Assembly (NCBI RefSeq): GCF_026004115.1
Contig: NZ_BPIM01000001.1
Location: 2,708,501 to 2,772,500 of the forward strand
DNA from: Meiothermus sp.
GTDB taxonomy: Bacteria > Deinococcota > Deinococci > Deinococcales > Thermaceae
Length of the DNA stretch: 64,000 bases
Direction of reading: 5' to 3'
Positions 26,736 to 35,677 of the stretch are shown here, piece by piece. A model generated the notes under the pieces. It saw only the letters and a program-made list of their open reading frames with translations, was not told where the DNA came from and did no database searches. The translations under genes and the position numbers were made by a program. Every line of letters starts with the position of its first letter. The stretch's first letter is position 1.

Positions 26736-27572
26736 CTAGAGCCCTGCCGCCTGCATCAGAGCTCGCTTGGCCATCACGTCCACCAGGTGGGCGCGGTACT
26801 CCTTGGAAGCCACCAGGTCGTGGTTGAGGTGGTCGGGGGGCAAGAGTCCCTGACAGGCTGCGGTGATATTTTCTGCGGTCAGGGGTTTGCCAGCAAGGGC
26901 TTGCTCGAGTTTAGACAGCCGCATGGCGTGCTCGCCAGCGCCGGTTACCGCAGCCCGCACGGAGCCCCCATCCGCCACCACCGCAACCCCCACCACCGCA
27001 TAGCGGCTGGCCGGGTGAGGAAACTTGGCATAGGCCATGCGGGCCCCGGCCCGCACCGGCACGTGCACTTCGGTAAGGATTTCTCCTTCCTGCATGGCCG
27101 TGCTAAACATACCGGTAAAAAAGTTGTCGGCGGCTATTACCCGGGCCCCGCCGGGCCCCTGTACCTTGATTTTGGCGTCCAGCGCCAGCATCGAGGCAGG
27201 TAGGTCGGCAGCCGGGTCGGCGTGGGCCAGCGAGCCGCCGATGGTGCCCTTGGCCCGCACCATCGGGTCACCGATCTGGTGTACGGCTTGGGGGATGATG
27301 GGGCAGTGCTGTTTGAGCAGATCCGAGGTTTCCAGCTCGTGGTAGGTGGTCATGGCCCCAATCACCAGATGGTCGCCCTCGAGCCGAATCCCCCGCAGCT
27401 CGGCCACCTTGGAGATGTCAATCAGGGCCGGGGGTGAGGCCAGCCGCAGTTTCATGGTCGGAATCAGGCTGTGGCCGCCGGCCAGCAACTTGGCGTCCGG
27501 GTGCTGCTGGAGGAGGCTGATGGCTTCGGAGATACTACCGGCTTTTTTGTACGTGAATTCGGCTGTGTACAT
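26736..27572 (-). CDS. coxM: CO dehydrogenase-type FAD-binding subunit (CoxM)
   Basis: 278 residues of the xanthine oxidase medium-subunit family. LLAGGHSLIPTMKLRLASP and TIGGSLAHADPAADLPA are the two FAD-binding loops, and YAKFPHPASRYAVVGVAVV is in the C-terminal half. It carries electrons from the [2Fe-2S] centres of CoxS to the acceptor. The frame is intact, unlike its partners coxL and coxS. 71 bases separate it from coxL. Confidence 0.93.
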   Translation of the reverse strand: MYTAEFTYKKAGSISEAISLLQQHPDAKLLAGGHSLIPTMKLRLASPPALIDISKVAELRGIRLEGDHLVIGAMTTYHELETSDLLKQHCPIIPQAVHQIGDPMVRAKGTIGGSLAHADPAADLPASMLALDAKIKVQGPGGARVIAADNFFTGMFSTAMQEGEILTEVHVPVRAGARMAYAKFPHPASRYAVVGVAVVADGGSVRAAVTGAGEHAMRLSKLEQALAGKPLTAENITAACQGLLPPDHLNHDLVASKEYRAHLVDVMAKRALMQAAGL

Positions 27573-27643
27573 GATTCCTCCGGGAAAAGGGGGTAGGGGT
27601 GGGGCGTGGGAAGAACCCAGAGCCTACCACCCCATCCCAACCC

Positions 27644-30018
27644 CTAGTCGGCAGCTTGAGACAGTGGTTTGGTTGCCTGAATGGCCCGCCAGACCTTTTC
27701 GGGGGTGTAGGGCATGTCCAGGTGCACAATCCCGAAGGGCCGCAGGGCGTCCATGACGGCGTTGGCTACCGCAGCGGTGGAGGCGATGGTGCCGGCCTCG
27801 CCGATGCCCTTGATGCCCAGGGGGTTGTGCGGGCAGGGGGTCACGGTGTGGTCGTGCTCGATCTGTACCATGTCGTCGGCGCGGGGCAGGGTGTACTCGA
27901 GGAAGTTCCCCGATAGAATCTGGCCCTCCTTGTCGTAGACGGCCTCTTCCAGCAGGGCCTGGCCCAGGCCCTGGGCAACGCCCCCGTGCACCTGTCCGTC
28001 GGCAATGAGCGGGTTAATCACCGGGCCGCAGTCGTCCACCGAGAGGTAGCGCAAGAGCTTGACCTTGCCGGTGTCGGGGTCTACCTCCACCACGGCGATG
28101 TGGGTGCCGAAGGGGAAGACGAAGTTTTTGGGGTCGTAGAAGTGGGTGGCCTCTAACCCAGGCTCGAGGTCGGCGGGGTAGTTGTGGGCCAGGTGGGCCA
28201 TCAGGGCAATATCGAAGAAGGTCTTGGCCTTGTCGGGTACCCCCTTGACCATGAACTTGCCATCCTCGTGCACGATGTCGTCGGGGCTGGCCTCGAGCAG
28301 ATGGGCGGCAATCTTCTTGGCCTTATCGATAATCTTGCGGGTAGCCAGCACAATGGCCGAAAGGCCGGTAGGGGCCGAACGGGAGCCATACGAACCCCAA
28401 CCGTAGGGCATCCGCCCGGTGTCGCCGTGCACCAGCACCACATCCTCCACCGGAATCTGCAGCTCATCCGCCACCACCTGGGCAAAGGCCGTCTCGTGGC
28501 CCTGGCCGTGGCTGTGGGTACCGGTAAAGACTTCCACCTTGCCGGTGGGCATCACCCGCACCAGGGCGCTTTCCCACTGCCCCGCCTGGGCGCCCAGGCT
28601 GCCCACCAGGGCCGAGGGGGCCAGCCCGCAGGCCTCGATGAAGGTGATGACCCCGATGCCCATGTAGCGGCCCTGCTTGCGCCACTCTTCTTGCTGTTGA
28701 CGCAAGGCCTTGTAGTTGACAAGCTCCAGGGCCTTGTCTAGGTTGGCTTCGTAGTTGCCGGAGTCGTACTGCAAAGCCACCGGGGTCTGGTAGGGGAAGG
28801 CATCCGGGGGAATCAGGTTCTTGCGGCGGAACTCCACCGGATCCATGCCCAGCTCGTGGGCCATCACGTCTACCAGCCGCTCCAGGAGGTAGGTCGCCTC
28901 GGGCCGCCCCGCCCCCCGGTAGGCATCTACCGGCGTGGTGTGGGTAAAAGGGGCGGTTACGTGGCAGTAGATGTGGGGGGTGGTGTAGGTGCCGGCCAAC
29001 AGGCAGCCGTACAGGTAGGTGGGCACCGCCGGCGCAAAGGTGGTCAGGTAGGCCCCCATGTTGGCGATGGTGTCCACCCGTACGGCGGTAATCTTGCCGC
29101 TCTGGTCTACCGCCATCTCCGCCACGGTCTCGTGGTCGCGTCCGTGCGAGTCGGTCACAAAGCTCTCCGAGCGCCGGGCCGTCCACTTGACCGGGCGGTT
29201 TAGCTTCTTGGCCGCGTACAGCACGATGATTTCTTCGGGGTACTGATAGATTTTAGAACCAAAGCCCCCGCCCACATCCGGGGCAATCACCCGCAGCTTG
29301 TGTTCGGGGATGCCCATGATGAAAGCTGCAATCAAGAGGCGGTGGATGTGCGGGTTCTGGCTGGTCGTCCATAAGGTGTACTCGTCGCTGGCCTTGAGGT
29401 ACTGGGCCAGCGAGGCCCGGGGTTCCATGGCGTTGGGCACCAGCCGGTTGTTGCGCAGGTTGAGCTTGACGGTCTTGTGGGCGCTGGCAAAAGCCGCAGT
29501 CCACGGCGGCCTTGTCGCCAATGCTCCAGGTGAAGCAGACGTTGTCGGGTACGTCGTCGTGCACCGCTGGCGCGCCCGGCTTCAGGGCGTCGCTCCCCAG
29601 GGCTACGGCCGGCAGCGGCTCGTAGTCCACTTCCACAAGCTCGGCGGCATCCTCGGCAATCTGGCGGGTCTCGGCGATGACCGCCGCCACAATGTCGCCT
29701 ACGTGCCGGGCCTTGTCAAAGGTAATGGCGTAGTGGGGCGGGGTTTTGATGCCGGGGTGCAGCCAGCCAGTAGGAATGCCGTTGATCCCGGCGTCTTTCA
29801 TTTCCTGGCCGAGTAATCACGGCCAGCACGCCGGGGTACGAACGGGCCTTGGATACATCAATTTTTTTGATGCGGGCATGGGCATAGGGCGAACGCACCA
29901 TTGCCGCATGCACCATACCGGGCAGGGTCATGTCGTCGGTGTAGTTACCGGTGCCGGTGATAAAGCGGGGGTCTTCGACCCGCTTCATCGCCTTGCCAAA
30001 GAGTTTGTCGGCCATCAT
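27644..30018 (-). pseudogene. coxL: CO dehydrogenase-type Mo large subunit (CoxL), two frameshifts
   Basis: The start MMADKLFGKAMKRVEDPRF at 30018 (GGGAG upstream) runs in one frame to VLAVIT. An extra base near 29811 shifts it; KDAGINGIPTGWLHPG continues in the second frame. An extra base near 29498 shifts again, and [15 protein letters not shown] runs to the stop. Removing one base at each site gives 790 residues, the right size. [18 protein letters not shown] and [10 protein letters not shown] are Mo-cofactor motifs. AYRGAGR marks form II, not the AYxCSFR loop of proven CO oxidisers, so the substrate may not be CO. Inactive as read, unless these are sequencing errors. Confidence 0.85.
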
Positions 30019-30089
30019 TTACTCCCTTCGAAATCTCTGGGTTAGGGGACGCCAGTGCCTGAGCAAAAATGCCGAACCCCGCGACCCAA

Positions 30090-30592
30090 TCAATCGTCTG
30101 CCGCCGCGCCAATTTTGCCGGCCATCTTGTCGGCGGCGTACTGCACCGCCCGAACGATATTGTGGTAGCCGGTGCAGCGACACAGATTGCCCTCGAGGGC
30201 ATGGCGGATTTCAGCCCTCGCTGGGCTGCGGGTTTTTGTTGAGCAAATCGACAGCCGCCATAATCATGCCGGGGGTACAGAAACCACACTGCAGGCCATG
30301 CATTTCCCAAAAGCCCTCCTGCACAGGATGCAGGTTGCCTGCGCTGCCCAGCCCTTCAATGGTGGTCAAGTTGCAGCCGTCGGCTTGAACCGCAAACATG
30401 GTGCAGGACTTTACCGCCTGACCGTCCACGATGTACCGTACAGGCCCCACACTGGCTGGTATCACAGCCCACATGGGTTCCGGTAAGACCCAGGGTTTCC
30501 CGCAGGTAGTGAACCAGCAATAGACGCGGTTCGACCTCGTTGTGGTGCTCGACCCCATTGACCGTAACCTTAATTTGTACTTTGTCTGGCAT
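30090..30592 (-). pseudogene. coxS: CO dehydrogenase-type iron-sulfur subunit (CoxS), two frameshifts
   Basis: From ATG 30592, [17 protein letters not shown] and [15 protein letters not shown] give the N-terminal plant-type [2Fe-2S] ligands. An extra base near 30433 shifts to [19 protein letters not shown] and [22 protein letters not shown] second extra base in the CCC at 30215-30217 shifts to [21 protein letters not shown], ending at 30090. All eight Cys ligands are present across the three frames. Removing two bases gives 166 residues, normal for the family. Upstream of coxL by 71 bases. Confidence 0.85.
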
Positions 30593-31021
30593 GCTTCCTC
30601 CTGTAGATTGAGCGGGTTATGCTGCTGAACGAATGCTGCGCAAGACGATACCAACGGGCGGGCCCTGGTCGCCCCCCCAAAACCCTGGCATGCTCGCGCT
30701 ACTGCGAAGCCTGCGGCTTTACCATCGCCGAAGGGCCGCCCCACCAGGGGTACATGTATCTGCTTGGGTTCGGCAAGAAAGACGGACAGAACAAATCGCC
30801 ACCTCGAGCTTCTGGCTACCCAAAAAACATTCCAACCAAGCCAAACCAACAAACTGGGTGCACCTGTAGCTGAAAAATCTTTAGACCATACTATATACCC
30901 CCTTAGATGAGAGTGACAAGAAGTGGTTCTTTTAGCAGATGCCCGGAAATGCGGCAAATGTGTTCTGCTGGCAAAGTTGGAGTAGCCTTGTGGGTGTAAG
31001 TTTGAAATAAGGGAAGAGCTT
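30593..31021. other. Divergent control region between coxS and xdhC/coxF
   Basis: 429 bases with no convincing gene. An AT-rich patch near 30878-30902 (AAAAATCTTT...CATACTATATA) is the most promoter-like stretch and could serve either strand. GGGAAGAG lies before the ATG at 31022, and a GGAGG-type site lies just upstream of coxS. Frames of 78-84 codons here have poor composition and no recognisable domain. Confidence 0.5.
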
Positions 31022-32110
31022 ATGGCAAACGAGACACCCCTGCTGTTAGCTGCCCTCGAGGCTGCCTGGGCCGAGGGCAAAGAAACTGCTCTGGCCACCG
31101 TGGTGCGGGTGATTGGCTCGGCTTACCGCCGCGAAGGGGCCAAGATGCTGGTGCGCGAAGACGGCGGCTCGGCCTGCATGATCTCGGGGGGCTGCCTCGA
31201 GCAAGAGATGATCGAGATTGCCATGCAAATCCTGGCCCGGGGCCGGCCAGAGCGCACTATTTTCGACTACAACGAGGAAAAGACCTGGTGGCCGGGTTGT
31301 GGCGGCACGGTGGAGGTCTGGGTGGAGCCGGTGGGGCCGCAAAGTTTATTACACCGCTGGCTTCAGGAGACCACCGAGTCGGAACCCTCGGTGCTGGCCA
31401 CGGTGGTGGCGGGGGGGGAGGGGAGGATCTGGCTCAAGCCCGATGGGGCCCTCGAGGGTCACATTTCCCCGCCCGAACTGCACGAGCAGGTGCTTCGAAT
31501 TGCACGGCAGATGCAGGGCGGCACCTCCCGACCCACCACCCGCTACGTGCAAGAGGCCGAGGTGTTTTTTGATGTGAGCAGCCCCATCCCCGAGCTGGTT
31601 TTGTTCGGTGCGGGCCACGACGCCAAGCCCATGGCCAACCAGGCGCTGGTACTGGGTTTCAGGGTGACGGTGGTGGATGCCCGGCCCGAGCTGTTGCAGG
31701 GTTTTGAAGGCTGCCAGACCATTCAGGCTGCCCAAGATGAGTACGCCCAGAAGGTACAGCTCAGCCCTCGCCAGCACGTTATCGTGATGAACCACCACCT
31801 TGACATCGACCGCCAGGCTTTGCGTTTTGCCCTGGAATCGCCGGCTCGTTATGTAGGCATGCTTGGTCCGCGCAATCGCCTGGAGAAGATTCTCGAGGCC
31901 CTGCAGGCCGAAGGCTTTGTGCCCAGCCCCGAGCAGATGGCCCGCCTGCGGAACCCTATCGGACTTGATATCGGCGCGGAGAGCCCGGAAGAGATTGCGG
32001 TGGCAGCCCTGGCCGAGATTGTAGCCCTGCAAAGGGGTTTTCAGGGAGGCTTCCTGAACGATAAAAAGACTGGGATTCACGAAGCGGCCTCAGCGCAGGT
32101 TATGACCTGA
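31022..32110 (+). CDS. XdhC/CoxF family Mo-enzyme maturation protein
   Basis: 362 residues. The N-terminal XdhC domain reads [24 protein letters not shown] and [15 protein letters not shown]. The C-terminal Rossmann domain reads [35 protein letters not shown]-like and [15 protein letters not shown]. These proteins bind Mo cofactor and insert or sulfurate it in xanthine-oxidase-family enzymes. Placed opposite the coxSLMDE genes, so it is probably the CoxF partner. The frame is intact. Confidence 0.9.
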   Translation: MANETPLLLAALEAAWAEGKETALATVVRVIGSAYRREGAKMLVREDGGSACMISGGCLEQEMIEIAMQILARGRPERTIFDYNEEKTWWPGCGGTVEVWVEPVGPQSLLHRWLQETTESEPSVLATVVAGGEGRIWLKPDGALEGHISPPELHEQVLRIARQMQGGTSRPTTRYVQEAEVFFDVSSPIPELVLFGAGHDAKPMANQALVLGFRVTVVDARPELLQGFEGCQTIQAAQDEYAQKVQLSPRQHVIVMNHHLDIDRQALRFALESPARYVGMLGPRNRLEKILEALQAEGFVPSPEQMARLRNPIGLDIGAESPEEIAVAALAEIVALQRGFQGGFLNDKKTGIHEAASAQVMT

Positions 32111-32160
32111 TTGCCACTTGAAAAGAGTTGAGCCCGGGGCTTCAGGCTTTTATCGCTTTG

Positions 32161-32280
32161 CCCTCTCCCTCTCTCCGCGTCGGAGAGGGTGGCGTCACTG
32201 CGGTTAGCCTGGTGCTCGTTTGGCCCAATAGGCCACTTCTGATGGCAACCCGGTGTTGCCGGGTGAGGGGGCTGCAACCC
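32161..32280 (+). repeat. Hairpin-rich repeat, possible family C relative
   Basis: CCCTCTCC...GGAGAGGGTGGCGTCAC on the left and AACCCGGTGTTGCCGGGTGAGGGGG on the right, with a TTTGGCCCAATAGGCCA-type hairpin between. The plan (G-rich hairpin, GGTGGnGnCAC, later CCGG(A/G)TGAGGG) resembles copies at 8955-9118 and 47711-47891, but the middle does not align. It occupies most of the gap before the tRNA promoter. Confidence 0.4.
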
Positions 32281-32326
32281 ATGCTTCCAAGCAAATGATA
32301 AGAACTGGCTCGGGGATTTTCCTGCC

Positions 32327-32355
32327 TTGACGAGGCAGGGTTTCCCGCCTAAGAT
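32327..32355 (+). promoter_or_regulatory. Promoter of the tRNA-Met pair
   Basis: TTGACG (32327-32332) and TAAGAT (32350-32355) are 17 bases apart. The predicted transcription start is about 30 bases before the first tRNA, a normal 5' leader for RNase P. Confidence 0.75.
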
Positions 32356-32392
32356 TGAGTTTGCGGTTTTGGGGTTTATCCCTACCGACCGG

Positions 32393-32470
<78 letters not shown>

Positions 32471-32493
32471 CATGCGCCCTTTGAGGCGCACCT

Positions 32494-32570
32494 GGCTATG
32501 TAGCTCAGCTGGTTAGAGCACACGACTCATAATCGTGGTGTCGGCGGTTCAAGTCCGCCCATAGCCACCA
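32494..32570 (+). tRNA. Elongator tRNA-Met (CAT)
   Basis: 77 bases with a fully paired acceptor stem (GGCTATG/CATAGCC), D arm AGCTCAGCTGGTTAGAGC, anticodon CAT in ACGACTCATAATCGT, and encoded CCA. Its body resembles elongator tRNA-Met more than the lysidine-modified tRNA-Ile2, though that isoacceptor also has CAT. It is 24 bases after the initiator tRNA. Confidence 0.93.
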
Positions 32571-32571
32571 G

Positions 32572-32606
32572 AAAGCCTCCCGCTTCGTGCAGGGAGGCTT
32601 TGTTGT
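32572..32606 (+). terminator. Terminator of the tRNA-Met operon
   Basis: AAAGCCTCCC (32572-32581) pairs with GGGAGGCTTT (32592-32601) around a 10-base loop, followed by GTTGTTT. It begins 2 bases after the second tRNA. Confidence 0.85.
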
Positions 32607-32684
32607 TTGGCTGAGCCGGAATGGACAGCAAAAGAACATTTGCGCTCTACTCCTTCAGGCCCGATATGCGGTAGATTTGTGGCC

Positions 32685-33506
32685 ATGAGTTCGACCTACG
32701 AGCAAATCCAGCAGACGGTCAACCACATTCGCACCCAAACCGACTTTGTGCCTGAAGTGGGCATTGTACTGGGCTCGGGCCTGGGGCCCCTGGGCGACGA
32801 GATCGAGGTAGTGGCCAGTTTTCCTTACAGCTCTCTGCCCAATTTTCCTTTGTCCACTGCTCCGGGTCACGAGGGAAAGCTTATTTTAGGGCGGCTCGAG
32901 GGCAAAAACGTACTGGCCTATAAGGGCCGGGTGCACTGCTACGAGGGGTATACCCCAGCGCAAGCGGCGTTTCCGCAGCGGGCTGGGTTTTTCCTGGGGG
33001 CCAAAACTTTCTTCATCACCTCGGCAGCAGGGGGGCTAAACCCGGCCTGGAACGCCGGGGAACTGATGCTGCACAGCGATTACATCAACTATGCCCCCCT
33101 TTCTCCCCTCACCGGGCCCAACGACGAACGCTTGGGGCCGCGTTTCCCGGTAACCTTTGACGCCTACGACCCGGAGCTGCGCGGCCTGGCCCAGAAAGTC
33201 GCCCGGGCGCAGGACTTTCAACTTAGAGAAGGGGTATACGCCTGGTGGCCGGGGCCGCAGTTTGCCAGCCGGGCCGAACTCAGGCTGCTGCGTACCCTGG
33301 GGGCCGATGCCATCGGGATGTCCACTGTGCCGGAAGTAATTGCCCTGCGGCATCTGGGGGCGCGGGTGCTGGGCCTTTCGACCATCACCGATATGGCCGT
33401 GCCCGAGCGCGACCACCACGCCACCGAGCAGGAGGTGCTGGCCACGGCGGCCCGGAGTGGGGCCTTGTTTCGCAGGTTTGTGCGGGGCATCCTGGCGGCC
33501 CTGTAG
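32685..33506 (+). CDS. Purine nucleoside phosphorylase (PNP-I/PunA type)
   Basis: 273 residues from ATG 32685. EVGIVLGSGLGPLGDEI binds phosphate. ITSAAGGLNPAWNAGELMLHSDYIN and IGMSTVPEVIALRHLG contain the purine and ribose contacts of the trimeric enzyme. It splits purine nucleosides with phosphate for salvage. The frame is open to 32607, inside the tRNA terminator, but PNP homology starts at MSSTYEQIQQTV. yggS follows after 15 bases. Confidence 0.93.
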   Translation: MSSTYEQIQQTVNHIRTQTDFVPEVGIVLGSGLGPLGDEIEVVASFPYSSLPNFPLSTAPGHEGKLILGRLEGKNVLAYKGRVHCYEGYTPAQAAFPQRAGFFLGAKTFFITSAAGGLNPAWNAGELMLHSDYINYAPLSPLTGPNDERLGPRFPVTFDAYDPELRGLAQKVARAQDFQLREGVYAWWPGPQFASRAELRLLRTLGADAIGMSTVPEVIALRHLGARVLGLSTITDMAVPERDHHATEQEVLATAARSGALFRRFVRGILAAL

Positions 33507-33521
33507 CCCGGACAAGCAAGC

Positions 33522-34166
33522 ATGAGCCTTCCCAAAGTTCTGGAGCGCATTGACAATGCCTGCCGCAGGGCGGGCCGAGACCCCCAGGCGGTGCGGCTGG
33601 TGGCCGTAACCAAGGAACACCCGGTGGCCGAGATTCGGGAGCGGGTCTTGCGGTATGGCCGGTTTCCCCTGGGCGAGTCGCGCATTCAGGAGGCCTTGCC
33701 CAAAATGGACGAACTTGTGGCCGAGTGGCACTTTATCGGGCCCCTCCAGCGCAACAAGGCCAGGTTTGCGGTGCGCTTTGAGCTAATTCACTCCATAGAC
33801 TCGGTTCGGCTGGCCGAGACGGTAGCCCGCAAGGCCATGGAAAATGGCAAGGTGCAGCGGGTACTGCTCGAGCTCAACCTGGGCCGCGAACCCCAGAAAC
33901 ACGGGTTCCTGGAGGAGGAGTTGCCCGAAGCTCTCGCTCAGATACGTGCGATGGAGGGCCTGCGGGTAGAGGGCCTGATGACCGTGGCCCCCTACGCAGA
34001 AGACCCCGAGAGGGTGCGGCCCATTTTTGCACAGCTCTCGCGGCTGGCCGACCTGTACCGGCTTCCCGAGCGGAGCATGGGCATGTCGGGCGATTTTGAA
34101 GTTGCGGTGGAGGAGGGCGCGACCTTGGTGCGGGTGGGGCGGGCCATATTCGAACCGGATACTTGA
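33522..34166 (+). CDS. YggS/PLPBP pyridoxal phosphate homeostasis protein
   Basis: 214 residues, an alanine-racemase-like barrel without the second domain. VRLVAVTKEHP holds the PLP lysine (K31), FPLGESRIQEAL the conserved ESR-type motif, EWHFIGPLQRNKAR the GPLQxNK motif, and RSMGMSGDFEVAVEEGATLVRVGRAIF the phosphate loop. It controls free PLP levels. Its place just before divIVA recalls the ylmE-divIVA order of other bacteria. Confidence 0.93.
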   Translation: MSLPKVLERIDNACRRAGRDPQAVRLVAVTKEHPVAEIRERVLRYGRFPLGESRIQEALPKMDELVAEWHFIGPLQRNKARFAVRFELIHSIDSVRLAETVARKAMENGKVQRVLLELNLGREPQKHGFLEEELPEALAQIRAMEGLRVEGLMTVAPYAEDPERVRPIFAQLSRLADLYRLPERSMGMSGDFEVAVEEGATLVRVGRAIFEPDT

Positions 34167-34250
34167 GTGAAGCGAGGAATACCAGGGTAACCGAATGGCT
34201 TTTGAGCGCTGTCCTCGATATTTTTGTATAGCCTGTAGTAGGCTAAAGCC

Positions 34251-34739
34251 GTGGATGAGCGCATGACGGGTGAGTTTCGGATGAGCGAGCGGGGCGACCT
34301 CACACCTCTGGACATTCGCTATCAGGAGTTTCGACAAGGGCTTCGGGGTTACTCAGTAGCCGAGGTGCGCGAGTACCTGGGCCGGGTGGCCGATGTGCAG
34401 ACCGCCCTGATTGAAGAAAACGAGCGCCTGAGAAGCCATATCCGCGAGCTCGAGGCCGAACTGGCCAGGTCCAAAGAGGGCGAGGCCGAACTCAAGCGGG
34501 CGGTGGTAGCGGCTGAACGCATTGCCCGCGAGATTAAGGCCCAGGCCGAGCGCGAGGCCGAGCTTATCAAGCGCGAGACCGAGTCCGAACGGCAGGCAGC
34601 GCTTCAGGAGCTGATAGACCAGATGAAGCGCATCAAAGCCGACATAGAGCAGGTTCGCAACGAGCGCGACCTGTTTGTGGGCCAGTTTCGGGCTTTGTTG
34701 GAAGGTTACATGTCTTCACTGGATAGGTTCAAACGCTGA
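34251..34739 (+). CDS. DivIVA-domain coiled-coil protein
   Basis: 162 residues. LTPLDIRYQEFRQGLRGYSVAEVREYLGRVAD is the N-terminal DivIVA lipid-binding crossover region, followed by about 120 residues of coiled coil (ENERLRSHIRELEAELARSK onward). DivIVA proteins mark curved membranes at poles and septa. A TAGGCT -10-like box ends 6 bases before GTG 34251, so a leaderless GTG start is likely; ATG at 34281 is the alternative. Confidence 0.88.
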   Translation: MDERMTGEFRMSERGDLTPLDIRYQEFRQGLRGYSVAEVREYLGRVADVQTALIEENERLRSHIRELEAELARSKEGEAELKRAVVAAERIAREIKAQAEREAELIKRETESERQAALQELIDQMKRIKADIEQVRNERDLFVGQFRALLEGYMSSLDRFKR

Positions 34740-34935
34740 TGCTGATGTGCTGTCGCAGGTCGAAGGCCAGAGACTTGGAGCTACCTACCCGGGAGCCTGC
34801 GATGGGTTCGGCGTTTTTTGGGAATTGGGATGAGGAAACTCAAAAAAAGCTCCGAATCGGCGTCAAAATGACGGAAAAGCGCAGAGATTACCTTTGTCCT
34901 TGCCCTGGGTCGGCACCTGACACTTGGCTTTATAG

Positions 34936-35463
34936 CTATCGCACACCCAGGCGAGCCAGGGCCGCCAGCCAGCTCTCGCGCTGCCAGTAGGTTTCCTTAA
35001 ACTGACCCCGCACGGCAAACCCCGTAGCCCTGAGTCCAATTTGCTCGGCTAGAATGAGCGCCCTGGGCAGGTGAGGCTCATCGGTTACGATAATCACCTG
35101 AGCCTTGCCGATGATAGGCGCAATGTTGCTCAGATTCTCCCAGGTGCGGCGGCTTTCTTTTTCACAGTAGAGAACCGAACGCGGGACGCCCCTGGCATGC
35201 AGATACCGACAGCCGACCTCGCCCTCGCTGTAGCGGTCACCGGGGCGACGCCCGCCCGTGACGGCAATGCGGGGGGCATAGCCCTGGCGGTACAGGTGCA
35301 GGGCGGCCTCGAGCCTGTTTCGGAAGATAACCGAGGGCACGCCGTTGTACTGCGCGGCCCCCAACACCACAATCCAGTCGGCTTTTTGCAGCGAACCAGA
35401 AGCGGCTTTGGGGCTAAAGAAAACGAGCCCCAGAAAGAGCATTCCAAGCGTCCACCACCGCAT
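34936..35463 (-). CDS. DUF218 (YdcF/SanA-like) membrane protein
   Basis: 175 residues from ATG 35463: a membrane anchor (MRWWTLGMLFLGLVFF), then WIVVLGAAQYNGVPSVIFRNRLEAAL, ITVTGGRR-like APRIAVTGGRRPGDRYSEG, and ESRRTWENLSN with later IIVTDEPHLPRA. These are the DUF218 motifs of SanA, ElyC and YdcF, linked to envelope integrity and peptidoglycan precursor control. The longer frame from 35541 runs into the MITE at 35470-35665 and is not used. The first codon is 7 bases from the element end. Confidence 0.82.
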   Translation of the reverse strand: MRWWTLGMLFLGLVFFSPKAASGSLQKADWIVVLGAAQYNGVPSVIFRNRLEAALHLYRQGYAPRIAVTGGRRPGDRYSEGEVGCRYLHARGVPRSVLYCEKESRRTWENLSNIAPIIGKAQVIIVTDEPHLPRALILAEQIGLRATGFAVRGQFKETYWQRESWLAALARLGVR

Positions 35464-35469
35464 ATGTAA

Positions 35470-35665
35470 TACCGGATTCAAAAAGATAATCATCCAAACC
35501 AAAGATCCCCAGAGGCTATCTTTTAGAATCCTAGAGCACACCCCTCCCTGTCGGTCGGCGAAGAAAGCGTCTCCCTTCCAAGGGGCGGTATCGCCCTCCG
35601 CTACGCGGATAACTTCGGCCCTGTTAGTTCGCCGCCATCCGGCGCCGAACTAACCGAATCTAATA
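35470..35665 (-). mobile_element. MITE-like family A, copy 4 (196 bp long form, inverted)
   Basis: Reads TACCGGATTCAAAAAGATA at the left and CCGAATCTAATA at the right. The right end is decayed (AA for GG). It contains the stem GTTAGTTCGCCGCC/GGCGCCGAACTAAC and one copy of the 38-bp unit tandemly repeated at 24330-24481. It lies between the DUF218 gene start and the end of the HAD gene. Confidence 0.8.
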
Positions 35666-35677
35666 TAAATCCTACCC

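Noticed and set aside
27644-30592. Programmed ribosomal frameshifting in coxS and coxL
   Set aside because: Four different sites without a shared slippery motif or stimulatory structure; indels or sequencing errors are simpler.
30619-30873. 84-codon frame in the coxS-xdhC gap
   Set aside because: No ribosome-binding site, odd composition and no recognisable domain.
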